NCBI GenBank assembly: GCA_025330725.1
Contig: JAIWND010000007.1
Coordinates: 682,001 to 746,000 of the forward strand
From: Chlamydoabsidia padenii
Taxonomy: Eukaryota; Mucoromycota; Mucoromycetes; Mucorales; Cunninghamellaceae
Reading direction: 5' to 3'
DNA: 64,000 nucleotides
The notes under the pieces were generated by a model. It was not told the origin of the DNA. It did no database searches and saw only the letters and a list, made by a program, of their open reading frames with translations. The translations under genes were made by a program, and so were the position numbers. How positions within the stretch are numbered: the first letter of the stretch is position 1; every line of letters starts with the position of its first letter. Positions 34,291 to 44,987 of this stretch are shown piece by piece.

Positions 34291-35691
34291 CTATTTTTCT
34301 TCTTTGACTTCAACCACATGGACACCGAAACGGCGTTTGAGCTTCATGACATTCCAATAGTATTGCCAACCCATCGATACCAAACAGAGGAAGATAACAA
34401 AGGCCATCATGACATAAGTCGGGATTCCAATAATATAAGCATTGTAGTGATTCGGATTACCATCAAAGATCAATCGCCAGGCATTGACAAATCCAGTATG
34501 AGCAAAAAAGTCTAATCCCATGATGAAGAGGTAGGCACCTAAGAAACTTGTACTGAATATGATGATGTAACATTCGAGCAAGTAGACGGCAAATGCTAAA
34601 ACTACACCTAGTCCAACTATAAAACAGATCCTGGCAATTTGCTATTGAAGTAGTAAAAAAAGTTGTTATGAGCGGAGCTAAAAAAGGAAATCATGCATTA
34701 AAAAAAAAGTCAGCTTACGATTTGGATCACAAGGGATTCTTTCCATGACATGATAAATACCGCAAAGAATATGCCTGCCGTTGCTATTATACAGAAAGAA
34801 AGAAAAAAAATGCATTGTTAGTTAAAAGGTCCCCCCCCTATTTTTTTTGTTTACTTACCACCCACCAGGTACAAGGCCAAAGTGAAGACAAACATAAATA
34901 TAGCGGCCCCAATTAATCCGAGACCAATACTGACACAGATATACACGATTTCAGTATGAGGATACCCAAAGGCAGGTTCATTATTGGTCAATCCAATCCA
35001 AGTCATTGAAGCTATTACCAAAAAAAAAAAAAAAAGAAAGATTTAGTAAGGGGCTCTAAATATACAGCGGACAAGTTTCTTACCAAAAAAGACAAAACCA
35101 ACAAATCCCATGGTAGGCCGAAAGAAACGATACCCAAAGACCGCCAAATAGAGTCCAATGATCATTAATACGATTCCAGTGAATCCTTGCGCAACACTAA
35201 TACTTGATCCATAAGTATCTATTTGACAAGATAAAAAAAAAGTTAGATGCCATCAATCCCCCCTCTTTGTTTTTGTAACAAACAAACTTACACCATAAGT
35301 AATCACTCCAGCAAGTACCTGTGCATTTGAATGCAGGTTTTTGACCAGGATAGACAGTAGCTGTAGCCGTCGCCGTGATAGTTTTGGTCTTGGTCTTGAT
35401 ATTCCCATTCCCGCAATTCACCGTAGTTGTCACCGTTTGCCATAATTGTTTATTAGGACCTGCAACCGCCGCCTTGATATCATCTTTATCATTACAGATA
35501 TTATACCAATCTTGATACAAGCTGAGTGTTTGTTGGAGTTCCCGTTTGGCAAGATGTCGTTTGGTAGGTGGTGGTGTGGGTTTGATGGAAGAAGATAAAG
35601 ACGTGTCGGTTGACGGGGTGGGTTGGATCACATAGGCCCGGACTTGAGTTAGTAAGAGGAATACTGCCAGGAGCAAGTAGGATGGTTTCAT
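34291..35691 (-). CDS. Multi-pass membrane protein with lumenal N-terminal domain (DUF4203/TMEM198-like)
   Basis: Five exons. MKPSYLLLAVFLLLTQVRAY is a signal peptide. An N-terminal ectodomain of about 120 residues follows, with Cys residues (YNICND, VNCGNGN, CTGTCW), Pro/Thr stretches and a dibasic KRHLAKRE. Seven or so hydrophobic helices come next, with YRFFRPTMGFVGFVFFA, IVYICVSIGLGLIGAAIF and YIIIFSTSFLGAYLFIMGLD. This helix set matches the DUF4203/TMEM198 (TM7SF3-type) region. It ends in a basic/acidic cytosolic tail (VVEVKEEK). Function of the family in fungi is unknown. The signal peptide and helix spacing make the call fairly secure. Confidence 0.75.
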
Positions 35692-35901
35692 GACAAAGAG
35701 ATAATCTATTGAGAAAAGAGAGAAAGAAGTAAATGAGTGCCACTGATTTTTCGTTTTTAAAAGCAGGATCCTATTTAAACCCCGATTGTTCTCTATTTGG
35801 AAGGTTGTTTTGTTGTCCTGTGCATTTATTTATTAATGATCATTGTCATAGCATGATCACATCAAGTTATAAATATAGATACAGTATTAAGCTAATCTAA
35901 T

Positions 35902-37660
35902 CTAGCAGACGAATTCGAGACCAACATCTAGGGGGTGGCTACAGCTAAATTGAGGTCGTTGCGCATACTTGTCACGAAGGATATCACGTACGTTGTTGAG
36001 TAATTGTTGATAAGACTGGTTAGGGTTTTCACGAAGAGTGGCTATAAAATATATTAAAATAATAAGTAAGTCGATTTGTATTGTTTTTATATTCTTTTTA
36101 GTTGATACTTACTGATGAAGGCATAAGACATGGCACCTGTACTTTTACCCGCTTCTTGAGCATCCGCACTCGTTTGATCATCTTTACAGCCTACAAAAAA
36201 AAAAAAAGGAGAAAGAAAGAGAGATTAAGTAACTTGATTTTGAGTCATCGATCAAACCCCACCTGAAAACATGACAACATCCGCCACGGAGCTGTTTTTT
36301 TCCCGGTTTTCTTCATCATTGTTACGAGATTCATAGAGTTGTTTACCCAAAGATAAGATCGAGGATAAAGCACCATCCTTATCACCTGACGCATAAGCCA
36401 AACCTGCCGATAATAATCCCATCCCAGCATCCTTGAATAGATTTTGTTGCTTGATAGTTCCCTTGGTAGAGTACACATATGGTAGATCAAGTACTGTTCC
36501 ACTATGACAGCTGTCAAAGATAGCCGTCAATCGACAACCTTTAGGCAATGGCTTGACAAGATAATCGTGTAATTCCTATTCATAACATATTCAAAACAAA
36601 AGAAAGTTAACATCGTTCATCATCAAGTTACATTTCTTTACTTACATTGTCCAGGATTTGTCCAGATTCACCTTCGTATTCTTGGAAATCTAATGGGTAA
36701 ATCGTTTCATTATAACCATCACCTTCACCCCTTTCAACATCTTTGACCTAATAGTAACAAAAAAAGAAAGAGTAATGTATTAGTATAACACTCTTTACCC
36801 CCATCCCTTTTTCTTACACTGCCGCCATGGCCACTGTAATGGAAGAAGAAACTATTTAAAAAGAGAAGGACAGTTCAAGTAAGTTACATTTACATAACTC
36901 TCCCACTTTTTTTTTCCCCCCCTTGACTTACGAATCATCCGGTTGAGCATCATTGACAAGCCATTGCATTGCACTGTAGATATTCGCCTTGGTAGGTCGG
37001 AATCGATCTTCTTCTTGATCATCTGTTAAAATCACCATATCTTCCTAATAACCAATATACCAAATTCATTAGTCCAGTAATTCACCATCCCCCCCCTTGT
37101 TTTTTTTTTACCTCTTTAAAGTTGAACCGTTGGATTAAAAAGTTCTTGATGTTATGCACATCATTAATACAACCATTCAATTGATTCGAAGTGCCGATAT
37201 AGTTGATTCCAATCAAAAGAGCCCGTTTCCTGCCTTGACCTACATATAAAAGAGTACATTTAAAGTTCAGACCCAGTTTTGACACCAATTACTACTTACA
37301 GTTGGAGAGGTCATAGGAAGGAGGAGGTTTGTGTTGCATCTTGGGGTTGACGTGCAAAAAAAAGTCGTCATCAGTTTCTTGAGGACGTTGTTCGTTGTCG
37401 TCGTCGTCGTCCCCAGTGGATTCATATCGACTAGAGCTATAGTGGTAAGACGAGGTGGTGTAGGAAGAGGAAGTGCCAATCTAAAACATACCCATTATTT
37501 AGTTCAGTCAATTGTGAGTATCACCTTGTCGAAACTTTACCTTTTGTCCATCTTCGTCGAATTGGTCAATGGTTTCTTCAGTTGGTGGGGAATAAAAGTG
37601 TTGTTCTTCTGTGTGATATTGAGGAGGAGGGTATTGTTGTTGGTGATGGTATTCATCCAT
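35902..37660 (-). CDS. MCA1: Metacaspase (type I, Mca1-like)
   Basis: Calcium-dependent Arg/Lys-specific cysteine protease of clan CD, linked in fungi to protein quality control and cell death. Eight or so exons. The N-terminal prodomain is Gln/Pro/Tyr-rich ([11 protein letters not shown]) with a poly-Asp stretch, and lacks an LSD1 zinc finger. The p20 region has [28 protein letters not shown], catalytic His in [10 protein letters not shown], and catalytic Cys in [19 protein letters not shown]. The p10-like end closes with [11 protein letters not shown]. Both catalytic residues are kept. The start is the ATG at 37660; the frame upstream has no ATG. Confidence 0.94.
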
Positions 37661-37795
37661 GTTGGTAATAATAGTAATAAAAGATGACAAAGAGAGAAAG
37701 AGAGAGATGTTTGAATTACTTTTATTTTTATTTTTATTAGAGTTGATATAAAAAAAACGTCATGTAACACAAAGTCGAGCCCGGTTCCCGTGCCA

Positions 37796-40557
37796 TCAAA
37801 AGAGAGGAAGACCTAAAGAATTAAAAAATAAAAAGATTATGCATGAATCCCCAAAGTAACAAATTCAAGCCATGTACTTACTTTGCCAAAAGCCATCGCC
37901 ATTATTGCCATCACTGAAGCCAAAAGAAGAAGGTCCCGTGTTGTTGAGGAAGAAGCGCTGCCAGCTGTCTTGATCTGGTAGCTGATTTCCCATTGCAGGC
38001 AAACTGTTCGATGATGATGTTGGTATGGATTCTGGTAAAGAGTATGTCATAGGATGTGATGAGTGTATAGGTTGTGATGGGAATGGTTGCTGCTGCTGTT
38101 GTTGTAAACGATGATCATGACTCTCTGGAGACTTATCATAAAATGACGCTGTTGGTGATTGGGTGATTTGATTGCTTTCATTGGAGCCAGAAGATGATAA
38201 TTCAGTGGATGGTCGTACCACTTCCTTGAGTCCCAAAAAAGACAAGGCAAATTGTAAATGAGAGCCAGAGATTAGTTTTGGAGCACACGGAAATTTCGAT
38301 TCCAAAGTATTCCACAGTTCCATGACATGTCGAAGGTAGTCGTGAGCTGTTTCTCGTACATCCAGTTGATCACTAGAGCAGTTGAAAAGATGAATGGAGA
38401 CAACCACAGATAGAGAATACATCACTATATTCCAACAAAAGTGAGTAAAGCTTGAGATATCCAAGAGCCGAGCAATATCCGTCGCCATTATCGCCGAATC
38501 AAGACACCGTTTCGCGCCAGCCGGGCTAAATAAGAGTTCATTGTCAGATATAATAAAAGGTCGATGGAGAAGAATCGTCACAGCATGGTAGGTGATCATT
38601 AGTGGTGCGACAAGTTGCCATTGTTTGCTTTGGAGAAGGACGTCTTTTTCTTCTTTGGTCATAGATGGTGATGATAATCGCGTCATGTCGTCTTTGATCG
38701 ATCGAGCCTCCGCTGGTAATTGGTCGTACCATTCTAATAAAAGTCGCTGTAAGGAGTTTACTGTGGCTGTGGTCGATGCACCAGATAGACTGGCCTTGGC
38801 TTTTGGTGAGTATATCCTTTGTTGAATTTCCCCAAGAATGCCCGTTAGTTTGATGAAGGCGGTAAAGTAAGTGTAATCTTCTTTGTCGTCCTTATCGTCC
38901 ACCTCATCGCTTGTTGATTCTGTTGAAGGTTCAGGCAGATCCACATTACAATCCGAATCCACAATCGCAAGAGGTCTTCCCAAGACAGCACATGACCACC
39001 GATCCAATATATAGACACAATGCCAAAGGAGATTACCTAATTCACGCACCTTTCTTGAATTAGAAGCATTGGTAAAAGATCTATAAAGTCCAAGATCCTG
39101 GCTCTATAATTAGGGGGAGGGACAGTTTAGTATGGATGTTAATCAATATTTTCCATCATAGTCTTACCATGCGAATAGCTATGCCTGCACGAAGCCAGAT
39201 ACCAGAATATATTGAGCCTTGAGTTGGATGACAACAGAGGATGATGATAGCCTGGATGTTGCTGATGGTTGGATCCAAAAACGCCGTTCGTAAGAGTTCG
39301 TTTTCCTTGATCGCCAATTTTTGAATAAGATCTTTCCTGTCGATAGCATACTTGTCAAATGTCTGATCGTCTTCCGGTAAAAACATGGTAACATAGGAGC
39401 AGATGGATGATATAAGCAATCTATTGGCATGTTGGTTTTGTAAAGCTTCAGATATAGATCGTTCCCCAATCATAGGTATTATAGCAGGGCGAAGTTTGAT
39501 AAACCTACAGTAAAGATATTAATATCTTGTTTATATAAAAGTATCTAATTTGTTCTTACTTTTGCATTAATGTTTTGATCAATGGACCAGACATAATATC
39601 GTCAAAGACACCACCACCATCCGCCCTTGTCGATTGCTTCAGACCTTTTTGTAATGGAGAGCAATCATGTATAACCATAAGATCATTGGTGTCATCATCA
39701 TAAACCAAATGCAGTTTTCCTTGTTTTAACGAGACTGTCAGGTGACTTTGTTCATGCTTGCTATTGTTGCCAACAAGATCCGGGTATAGAGTCTGAGACT
39801 GGCCAAGGTTATTTGATTCCTCCTCCTCCTGTTTTTGTTTCCCCATAAGATAATAAGGCGAGGAGACACCGATATGTCGAATCACCTTTGTGCTGTGTAA
39901 ATCCTTGGGTGAAGAGCTACTGTCTTGATCTGCATTGTCGTCAGTATCGCTGCCATTATCAAGAATTGCCTTATCCATTTGTGCCTCGTTGTTGTTGTTG
40001 TTGTTGTTTTCTTGAAGTCTTTGTTGTAGTAGTTTTTCCATATCCCGCAGGCGCAGTTCCAAGCTTTCAATATACCTACAAGTAAAAAATAAAATAAAAA
40101 AAAGTGAGAAAGACAATCAGTACCACGGTTTCATTCAAGTAAAAGTGTGAGGCACTACTTACCCTTTAGGAGGCGCCCGTTTTTTTAAAGAGGACTACAT
40201 TAAAAAGACATTACTGTTAGACAGATCGTCAAGCATGATATCCAGTTCCTTGATTCACTTACGTCGGTGGAAGTACAATCACAGCGATATTGTACACAGG
40301 TGGAGCAAGGCATTCGTTGATCAATATCGCACCTAGACAGAGGGATACAAAGGTCAATGATACTGGGCCATCAGGAAGAGAGTTCAATTAAAGCATACTT
40401 TATCTTCTTTTTACGACAAAAGTTACCTACAAGGAAGAAGAAGAAATTAATGGTTATTACATATAGACAGGTTATTAAGAATCGAAATCGACTTACAGGC
40501 ACTTTTAACCCTGGTACGTTTTACAGGGTTTTTAATAGTATCCGGTTCGTAGTCCAT
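37796..40557 (-). CDS. Zn(II)2Cys6 transcription factor with fungal_trans domain
   Basis: Multi-exon regulator. The zinc cluster is assembled from three exons, including a 28-nt micro-exon: C-NF-C-RKKKIK-C-DIDQRMP-C-ST-C-VQYRCD-C, preceded by PVKRTRVKSA. A coiled coil (GYIESLELRLRDMEKLLQQR) allows dimerisation. The fungal_trans region follows, with GIWLRAGIAIRMSQDLGLYR and LLWHCVYILDRWSCAVLGRP. This is the XlnR/Gal4-superfamily layout. The C-terminus is Gln/Ser-rich. Two ends are possible. Splicing a 69-nt intron (37813-37881, strong GTAAGT donor) ends in LPLF at 37796. Reading through ends in KYMA at 37865. The start at 40557 directly precedes the cluster. Confidence 0.85.
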
Positions 40558-40894
40558 GGCGGTATGATTGACAATGGTGATAAGGGTGAAGAAGATTTGA
40601 AAGAGAAAGAGGTTTATTCCCGGAAACCTTTTTTTTTATATTTTGGAGCTTTTTCATACGGATTGTGATTTTCGCTGTGTGGTGGTTTGCTTGTTATCGG
40701 GCACCAGCTGCCTAAACAAATCAACCGCCAAATAATTTTTCAACCCCGATCCGATGCCACTCGAGTAAAATTTAATGTCGATTAGGGCAAACTTTAGCCC
40801 CAGTGGCTTCCTATAGGCTTCATCCCATTAATGCGAACTATGATGCCCAATGTCCTGTATAAGATTGTTATAATTTGACAATGCAAGAGTTTTG

Positions 40895-41150
40895 ATCATT
40901 TGATTTTTTCTTTTTCACATCATATAAAAGATCTTTTTAAATTCTTTTCAACTTTCTTGGGGATGCCCACCCTTTTAACAAACAACAACAACTTGTCAGT
41001 CAATTCTTGGATGAGAATATGGCTGGCACCCCTCCTTTGTGAGGAATGGGTACGGGGCTTCGGCCAACGGTAAGTGAAAAATAAAAGGAAACCACATAAT
41101 ATAAACTGATATTTCATCCTCCGCTTATTCGACGAAAAATTCAATTTTCG
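40895..41150 (+). repeat. diverged direct repeat, copy 1
   Basis: About 250 bp resembling 41298-41560. Shared landmarks in order: CATTTGAYTTTTT, ATAAAAGA, TTCTTGGAT, AGAATATGG, CACCCCTCCTTTG, a CGG-rich segment ending CAACGGTAAGT, then CTGATATTTCAT, TCCGC, TATT and ACGAAAAATT. The CAACGGTAAGT segment resembles a 5' splice site, so the unit may derive from a gene piece. Confidence 0.7.
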
Positions 41151-41297
41151 TTCATTAAGGATTTTGGCGCAGGGACAATGTAAATCTTGACATGACATGG
41201 GCATAGCCATTTAGAAACATCAATTTAAAACTCTGACTATAGTACTTTGGCTCATCTACAGAAAATGGTAATCATCTGGAACAGAAAAGTTTACAGA

Positions 41298-41560
41298 GTC
41301 ATTTGACTTTTTTAAGTTTGCATAAAAGAGCTTTGATACTTCTTCCCCCACTCAAAAACATACATAGCTTCAATGGTATATATTGTTGGTCATTTCTTGG
41401 ATTAGAATATGGTCAACACCCCTCCTTTGAGAGGGATAGATGCGGCGCGGCTTTGGCTGTCAACGGTAAGTTGAATAAAAAAAAAGATACACTGGCACAT
41501 CCCCATAATACAATACTAACTGATATTTCATTTTCCGCCTTATTGAACGAAAAATTGAAG
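41298..41560 (+). repeat. diverged direct repeat, copy 2
   Basis: Second copy, offset about 390-400 bp from copy 1. The landmarks occur in the same order, with scattered substitutions and small indels (for example TTAGAATATGGTCAACACCC against TGAGAATATGGCTGGCACCC). Divergence shows the duplication is not recent. Confidence 0.7.
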
Positions 41561-41683
41561 TTATCCAAAAATAGTCATGAGCCAATCAAAACATGAAGAG
41601 TGGAGACGCATTTTATTCCTTCCCTTTCTCTTTCCGATTCTTTTTTTTTTTTTTTTTTTTTTTACAAAATCTATACCACGCTC

Positions 41684-42568
41684 ATGTTTAATCTACAACA
41701 AAGGGTCAATGTAAGTTACTACTTTTGCCATGGTAACACGTCAACTTTCTTTTAATGTTTTTATCATATTGATTAGGTCGTCTCTTCTTTTGCCATGACA
41801 GCTCTTGGTTGTGTCCTGGCCGTCATTGCTGCGATCTCTGCCTTTTCTTCTTATGGACACCCGGTCAGCTCCCTCAAAGTAGATGAAAATACCTTTCGTG
41901 TGTAAGTTGTTGAATAAACAATCAAGATGGTATAGAAGTACTAACCAAATTCAATCTATCTCCTTTTATCCATAGGGTGACGAGACGATACGGGCCTGAT
42001 CATTACGATTACAGAAACTCGAAAAGTGAATTCGCTAGGTTGGCGTTTGATCTGGATGCAGGTAAAGAAGAAAACAGATACATAGGTGATATCAAGATGA
42101 AACTAATGATCTTTTATTAATAATGTAGACTTTACGCCTCTCTTCAATTGGAACACGAAACAAGTTTTTGTCACAGTAGTAGCGGAATATGAAACAAAGA
42201 CACACGTAATATCCCACACACATACAAAAAGGTACTAACTGGGCTGATTATATACATACACAATAGAATCGTAACAAGATTGTACTTTGGGATCGAATCA
42301 TCACTAGCAAGGATAAGGCCAATCTTCATCTACGTAACGTGCCTAACAAGTATGCATTGATTGATGTCAGTCGGAAATGGAGGTAAAAGGGGAAAAAATG
42401 AAAAGGTGGATATGACATATAGGTTTAGCTCATTTATATCTTGATAGCCAACAACAAGCAAACTTGTCTTTACACTGGGATATCACTCCTCATGTTGGTC
42501 TCCTTCGAAGTGGTCATACCCCTGAAGCATTAGCAAATATAGTTTTATCCCCTGCCCCTCAAAAATAA
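41684..42568 (+). CDS. SPC3: Signal peptidase complex subunit 3 (SPC22/23)
   Basis: Subunit of the ER signal peptidase that trims secretory preproteins. Six exons encode about 180 residues. MFNLQQRVN is followed by the single N-terminal membrane helix (SFAMTALGCVLAVIAAISAF). The lumenal domain has LAFDLDADFTPLFNWNTKQV, YETKTHNRNKIVLWDRII and KYALIDVSRKW, all hallmark SPC22 segments. It ends VLSPAPQK. All introns have good borders and the frame is intact. Type II membrane topology is expected from the family. Confidence 0.95.
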
Positions 42569-42940
42569 ATAAAGGACGTATCATATTTGATCTTACATAT
42601 TTGATTGGTTGAATGTCTTGATCTCGAGTTGTTTGAGTGTACATGTGGTGATTGTATGTGTACACCTCTTCTAACTCTTTGTCTTCTTTTACTGAATAAC
42701 ATTCCTTTGATCTTGATCATATAGTTGTCTTTGCAAAGGGTCAAGTGCACTATGTCTTTTGGAGTCCATTGATCATATCGGGACGTGAATCGGACATGTC
42801 GCATGAATATCGGCGTTTAAAAGATTAAAAATCTGTGTCCCAACTCTGACGATTCTTTCATATCAAGGTTTTATTTTTTTATTTTATTCCTCACTTTATT
42901 AAAAAAAAGTATATCCTAAGAGTCATCTTTGGTTAATCGA
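42569..42940. other. convergent intergenic region
   Basis: 3' regions of SPC3 (+) and the VOC gene (-). CGGCGTTTAAAAG occurs at 42811-42823. No gene is recognised. Confidence 0.5.
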
Positions 42941-43327
42941 TTAAGCTTCACCCATGTAAACAGCTTCAATGTTATTCCCATCCTGATCATGAACAAAAGC
43001 GGCATAATAGGTGGGACCGTACTGAGGTCGAAGACCAGGCTTCCCATTACACTTTGCACCGAGTTCCAAGGCTTTCTTATGGAATGCATCGACTTGTTCT
43101 CTCGAATCAGCACCAAAACCAATATGTTGATTAATAGGATGACCCGAGCGATTGGGGGAAATACCAAAAGAACCATTGGCATATCCTTTGGTAGGATGAG
43201 AGTAACCACAGTATTGACCAGGGATGTCCAGAGTCAGTTTGTGGCCTAAACTTTCCAACAAGGAGGCATAAAATTGCTTGGAAGCTTCGAAATCTTCAAC
43301 AAAAATACTGGCGTGATGAATGAGCAT
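42941..43327 (-). CDS. VOC-family (glyoxalase/bleomycin-resistance-like) protein
   Basis: Single-exon 128-residue protein consisting of one vicinal-oxygen-chelate domain: MLIHHASIFVEDFEASKQFY, then NQHIGFGADSREQVDAFHKK, KPGLRPQYGPTYYAAFVHD and GNNIEAVYMG. Putative metal ligands are the early His (IHH), the His in QHIGF, and the Glu in IEAV. The sequence is close to the bacterial-style 'lactoylglutathione lyase-like' subgroup common in fungi, whose substrate is usually unknown. The intronless form fits that, though horizontal origin cannot be shown here. It shares a 323-bp divergent promoter with uL15m. Confidence 0.88.
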   Translation of the reverse strand: MLIHHASIFVEDFEASKQFYASLLESLGHKLTLDIPGQYCGYSHPTKGYANGSFGISPNRSGHPINQHIGFGADSREQVDAFHKKALELGAKCNGKPGLRPQYGPTYYAAFVHDQDGNNIEAVYMGEA

Positions 43328-43650
43328 GGTTAGGGAGTCGACTTTTTTTATTTTTTGGTTAGAGAAAAGAGTTTACTCATTAGCACTCCCTTTTTATAAC
43401 AATCGAGGAATGAAATCATTTGGTCACACAACTGCTTCCCACGTTGGACGCGTTTGTTTGCACTGCGCACATTGTTTGCGTGTTGTGCCATCACTTTGTT
43501 CATTTTACTCTCTTCGCTTTTTCAAATACCGCCGGAAGTTCAATTTCTCCGTCGGCTCTGACAGCTGTGGCTGAATTCATACTTTTTTATTTTTATTTTT
43601 TTGTCTTCTTCCTTCTTCTTTCCGACACTACTCCACATCTTTACTCCACC
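43328..43650. promoter_or_regulatory. bidirectional promoter (VOC protein / mitochondrial uL15)
   Basis: Contains TTTTTCAAATACCGCCGG at 43518-43535, about 115 bp upstream of the uL15m ATG, followed by pyrimidine-rich leader DNA. No TATA box is evident. Confidence 0.5.
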
Positions 43651-44665
43651 ATGTTTCGATCCACCTTGACAGCACAATACAACATCATCCGTACTTTTAC
43701 AACTAACAGCATTCAATCACCGAAGACGAAAATTGGTCTTGGCAATTTGGCTGATAATGCTGGTGCGGTTTCTGAAGTAGGTCCTTGATTAAACAAGTCG
43801 AATCCTATGACATGACCCGTATACTCATTTCTCTCTTGTTATTTAGCGCACTCGTGTAGGTCGTGGTCCAGGGTATGGTAAAGGGAAAACAGCAGGTAGG
43901 GGTCATAAAGGTCAAAAGGCTCGGTCTGGGAATGGTCAACCTGTACCATGGTTTGAAGGTGGTCAAATTCCTCTTGTCAAACGTCTACCCAAACGTGGTT
44001 TTTACAACATGTAAGTATCTTGTTTTTGTAACACTTGGACGAGGGAAAAGAAAAGAAAAAATGCATAAAACCATAGGATATTGAACCTTTTTATTTTTAT
44101 TTTTTATTTTTATTTGTAGTCATGGAAAGGAATATCAAGAACTCAATTTGGATCGTTTACAACACTGGATCAATACCGGTCGTATCGATGCTACTCAACC
44201 TATCACTATGAAGCACTTACTAGATAGTCGATGTATTCATAAAATTGAAGATGGTGTTAAACTGCTAAGTGTGGTAAGTATATATCCCCTCATTCATTTA
44301 TGCTGATCATTTGATTAACTTTTCTCTTTCTATGACATAGGGTGCCGAAACATTTACCACGCCTATCACCATCGAAGTATCCCGCGCATCTCAAAAAGCT
44401 ATTGAAGCCATCGAAAAGGCCGGCGGATCAATAACCACTCGATACTTCAATGCCTTGGCCTTACGTGCTACTGTCCACCCTGAAAAGTTTGTCAAGATTC
44501 CAAAGTTTGCTGCTCCACTACGAAAAGAAGATATCAGTAAGTCATCCTTAATACACATATTAATCAACAGTATTAACTTTATATTTTTTTACAGAATACT
44601 ATTCGGACATCAAGAATCGTGGTTATCTAGCTCACCAAGAGGCTTCTTCCCCTTCCTTGGAATAA
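43651..44665 (+). CDS. MRPL10: Mitochondrial large-subunit ribosomal protein uL15m
   Basis: Five exons encode about 235 residues. [20 protein letters not shown] is an Arg/Ser-rich, acid-free mitochondrial presequence. The L15 signature follows: [37 protein letters not shown], then a C-terminal KOW-free domain with [20 protein letters not shown]. The family interacts with 23S-like rRNA in the mitoribosome. It ends ASSPSLE. Second mitoribosomal protein gene in the window, after uS19m. Confidence 0.94.
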
Positions 44666-44987
44666 ACTTTTAGCTATAGTTTTTGTATCATATCATCATT
44701 TACTTATCTTACTATCTTGTAATAATAAAAAAAGAACCTATCTCCCTTTTAAAAACTTCTTTGAAAGTAATATAATAAGAGATTTATAGATGTTTGATCT
44801 TGGTTGGTTGTACGATCTATTTTTTCAGTTTTTTTTTTTTTATATGGGTCTTTACTCGGTGAAATTTTACACGGTGATCATTTTTCACTGGTTAGAATAA
44901 TTCAATCGCCGCTCCTCCATAAAAAAAGAGGGTAACTTTTTTCCCTTTTCTCCTCTTCTTCCTCCCATTCCAACTTGTCTTTAAATC
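44666..44987. promoter_or_regulatory. SHMT upstream region
   Basis: AATTCAATCGCCGCTCC at 44899-44916 lies about 72 bp upstream of the SHMT start and nearly matches the element upstream of APC6 (ATTCAATCGCCGCC). A long pyrimidine leader follows. The polyadenylation signal of uL15m (AATAATAAAAAA) is near 44720. Confidence 0.5.

Larger units (their letters stand above)
40558..41683. other. intergenic region with diverged tandem repeat
   Basis: Upstream of both the Zn2Cys6 gene (-) and SPC3 (+). TTTTTCAACCCCGATCCG at 40736-40753 is a CCGCC-like element about 180 bp from the regulator start. A diverged direct repeat occupies 40895-41560. A 23-T run (41641-41663) lies just upstream of the SPC3 ATG. 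Confidence 0.6.

Noticed and set aside
42941..43327. VOC gene as a horizontal transfer from bacteria
   Set aside because: It is intronless and bacterial-like in sequence style, but single-exon VOC genes are common in fungi and base use matches the neighbours; a tree would be required.
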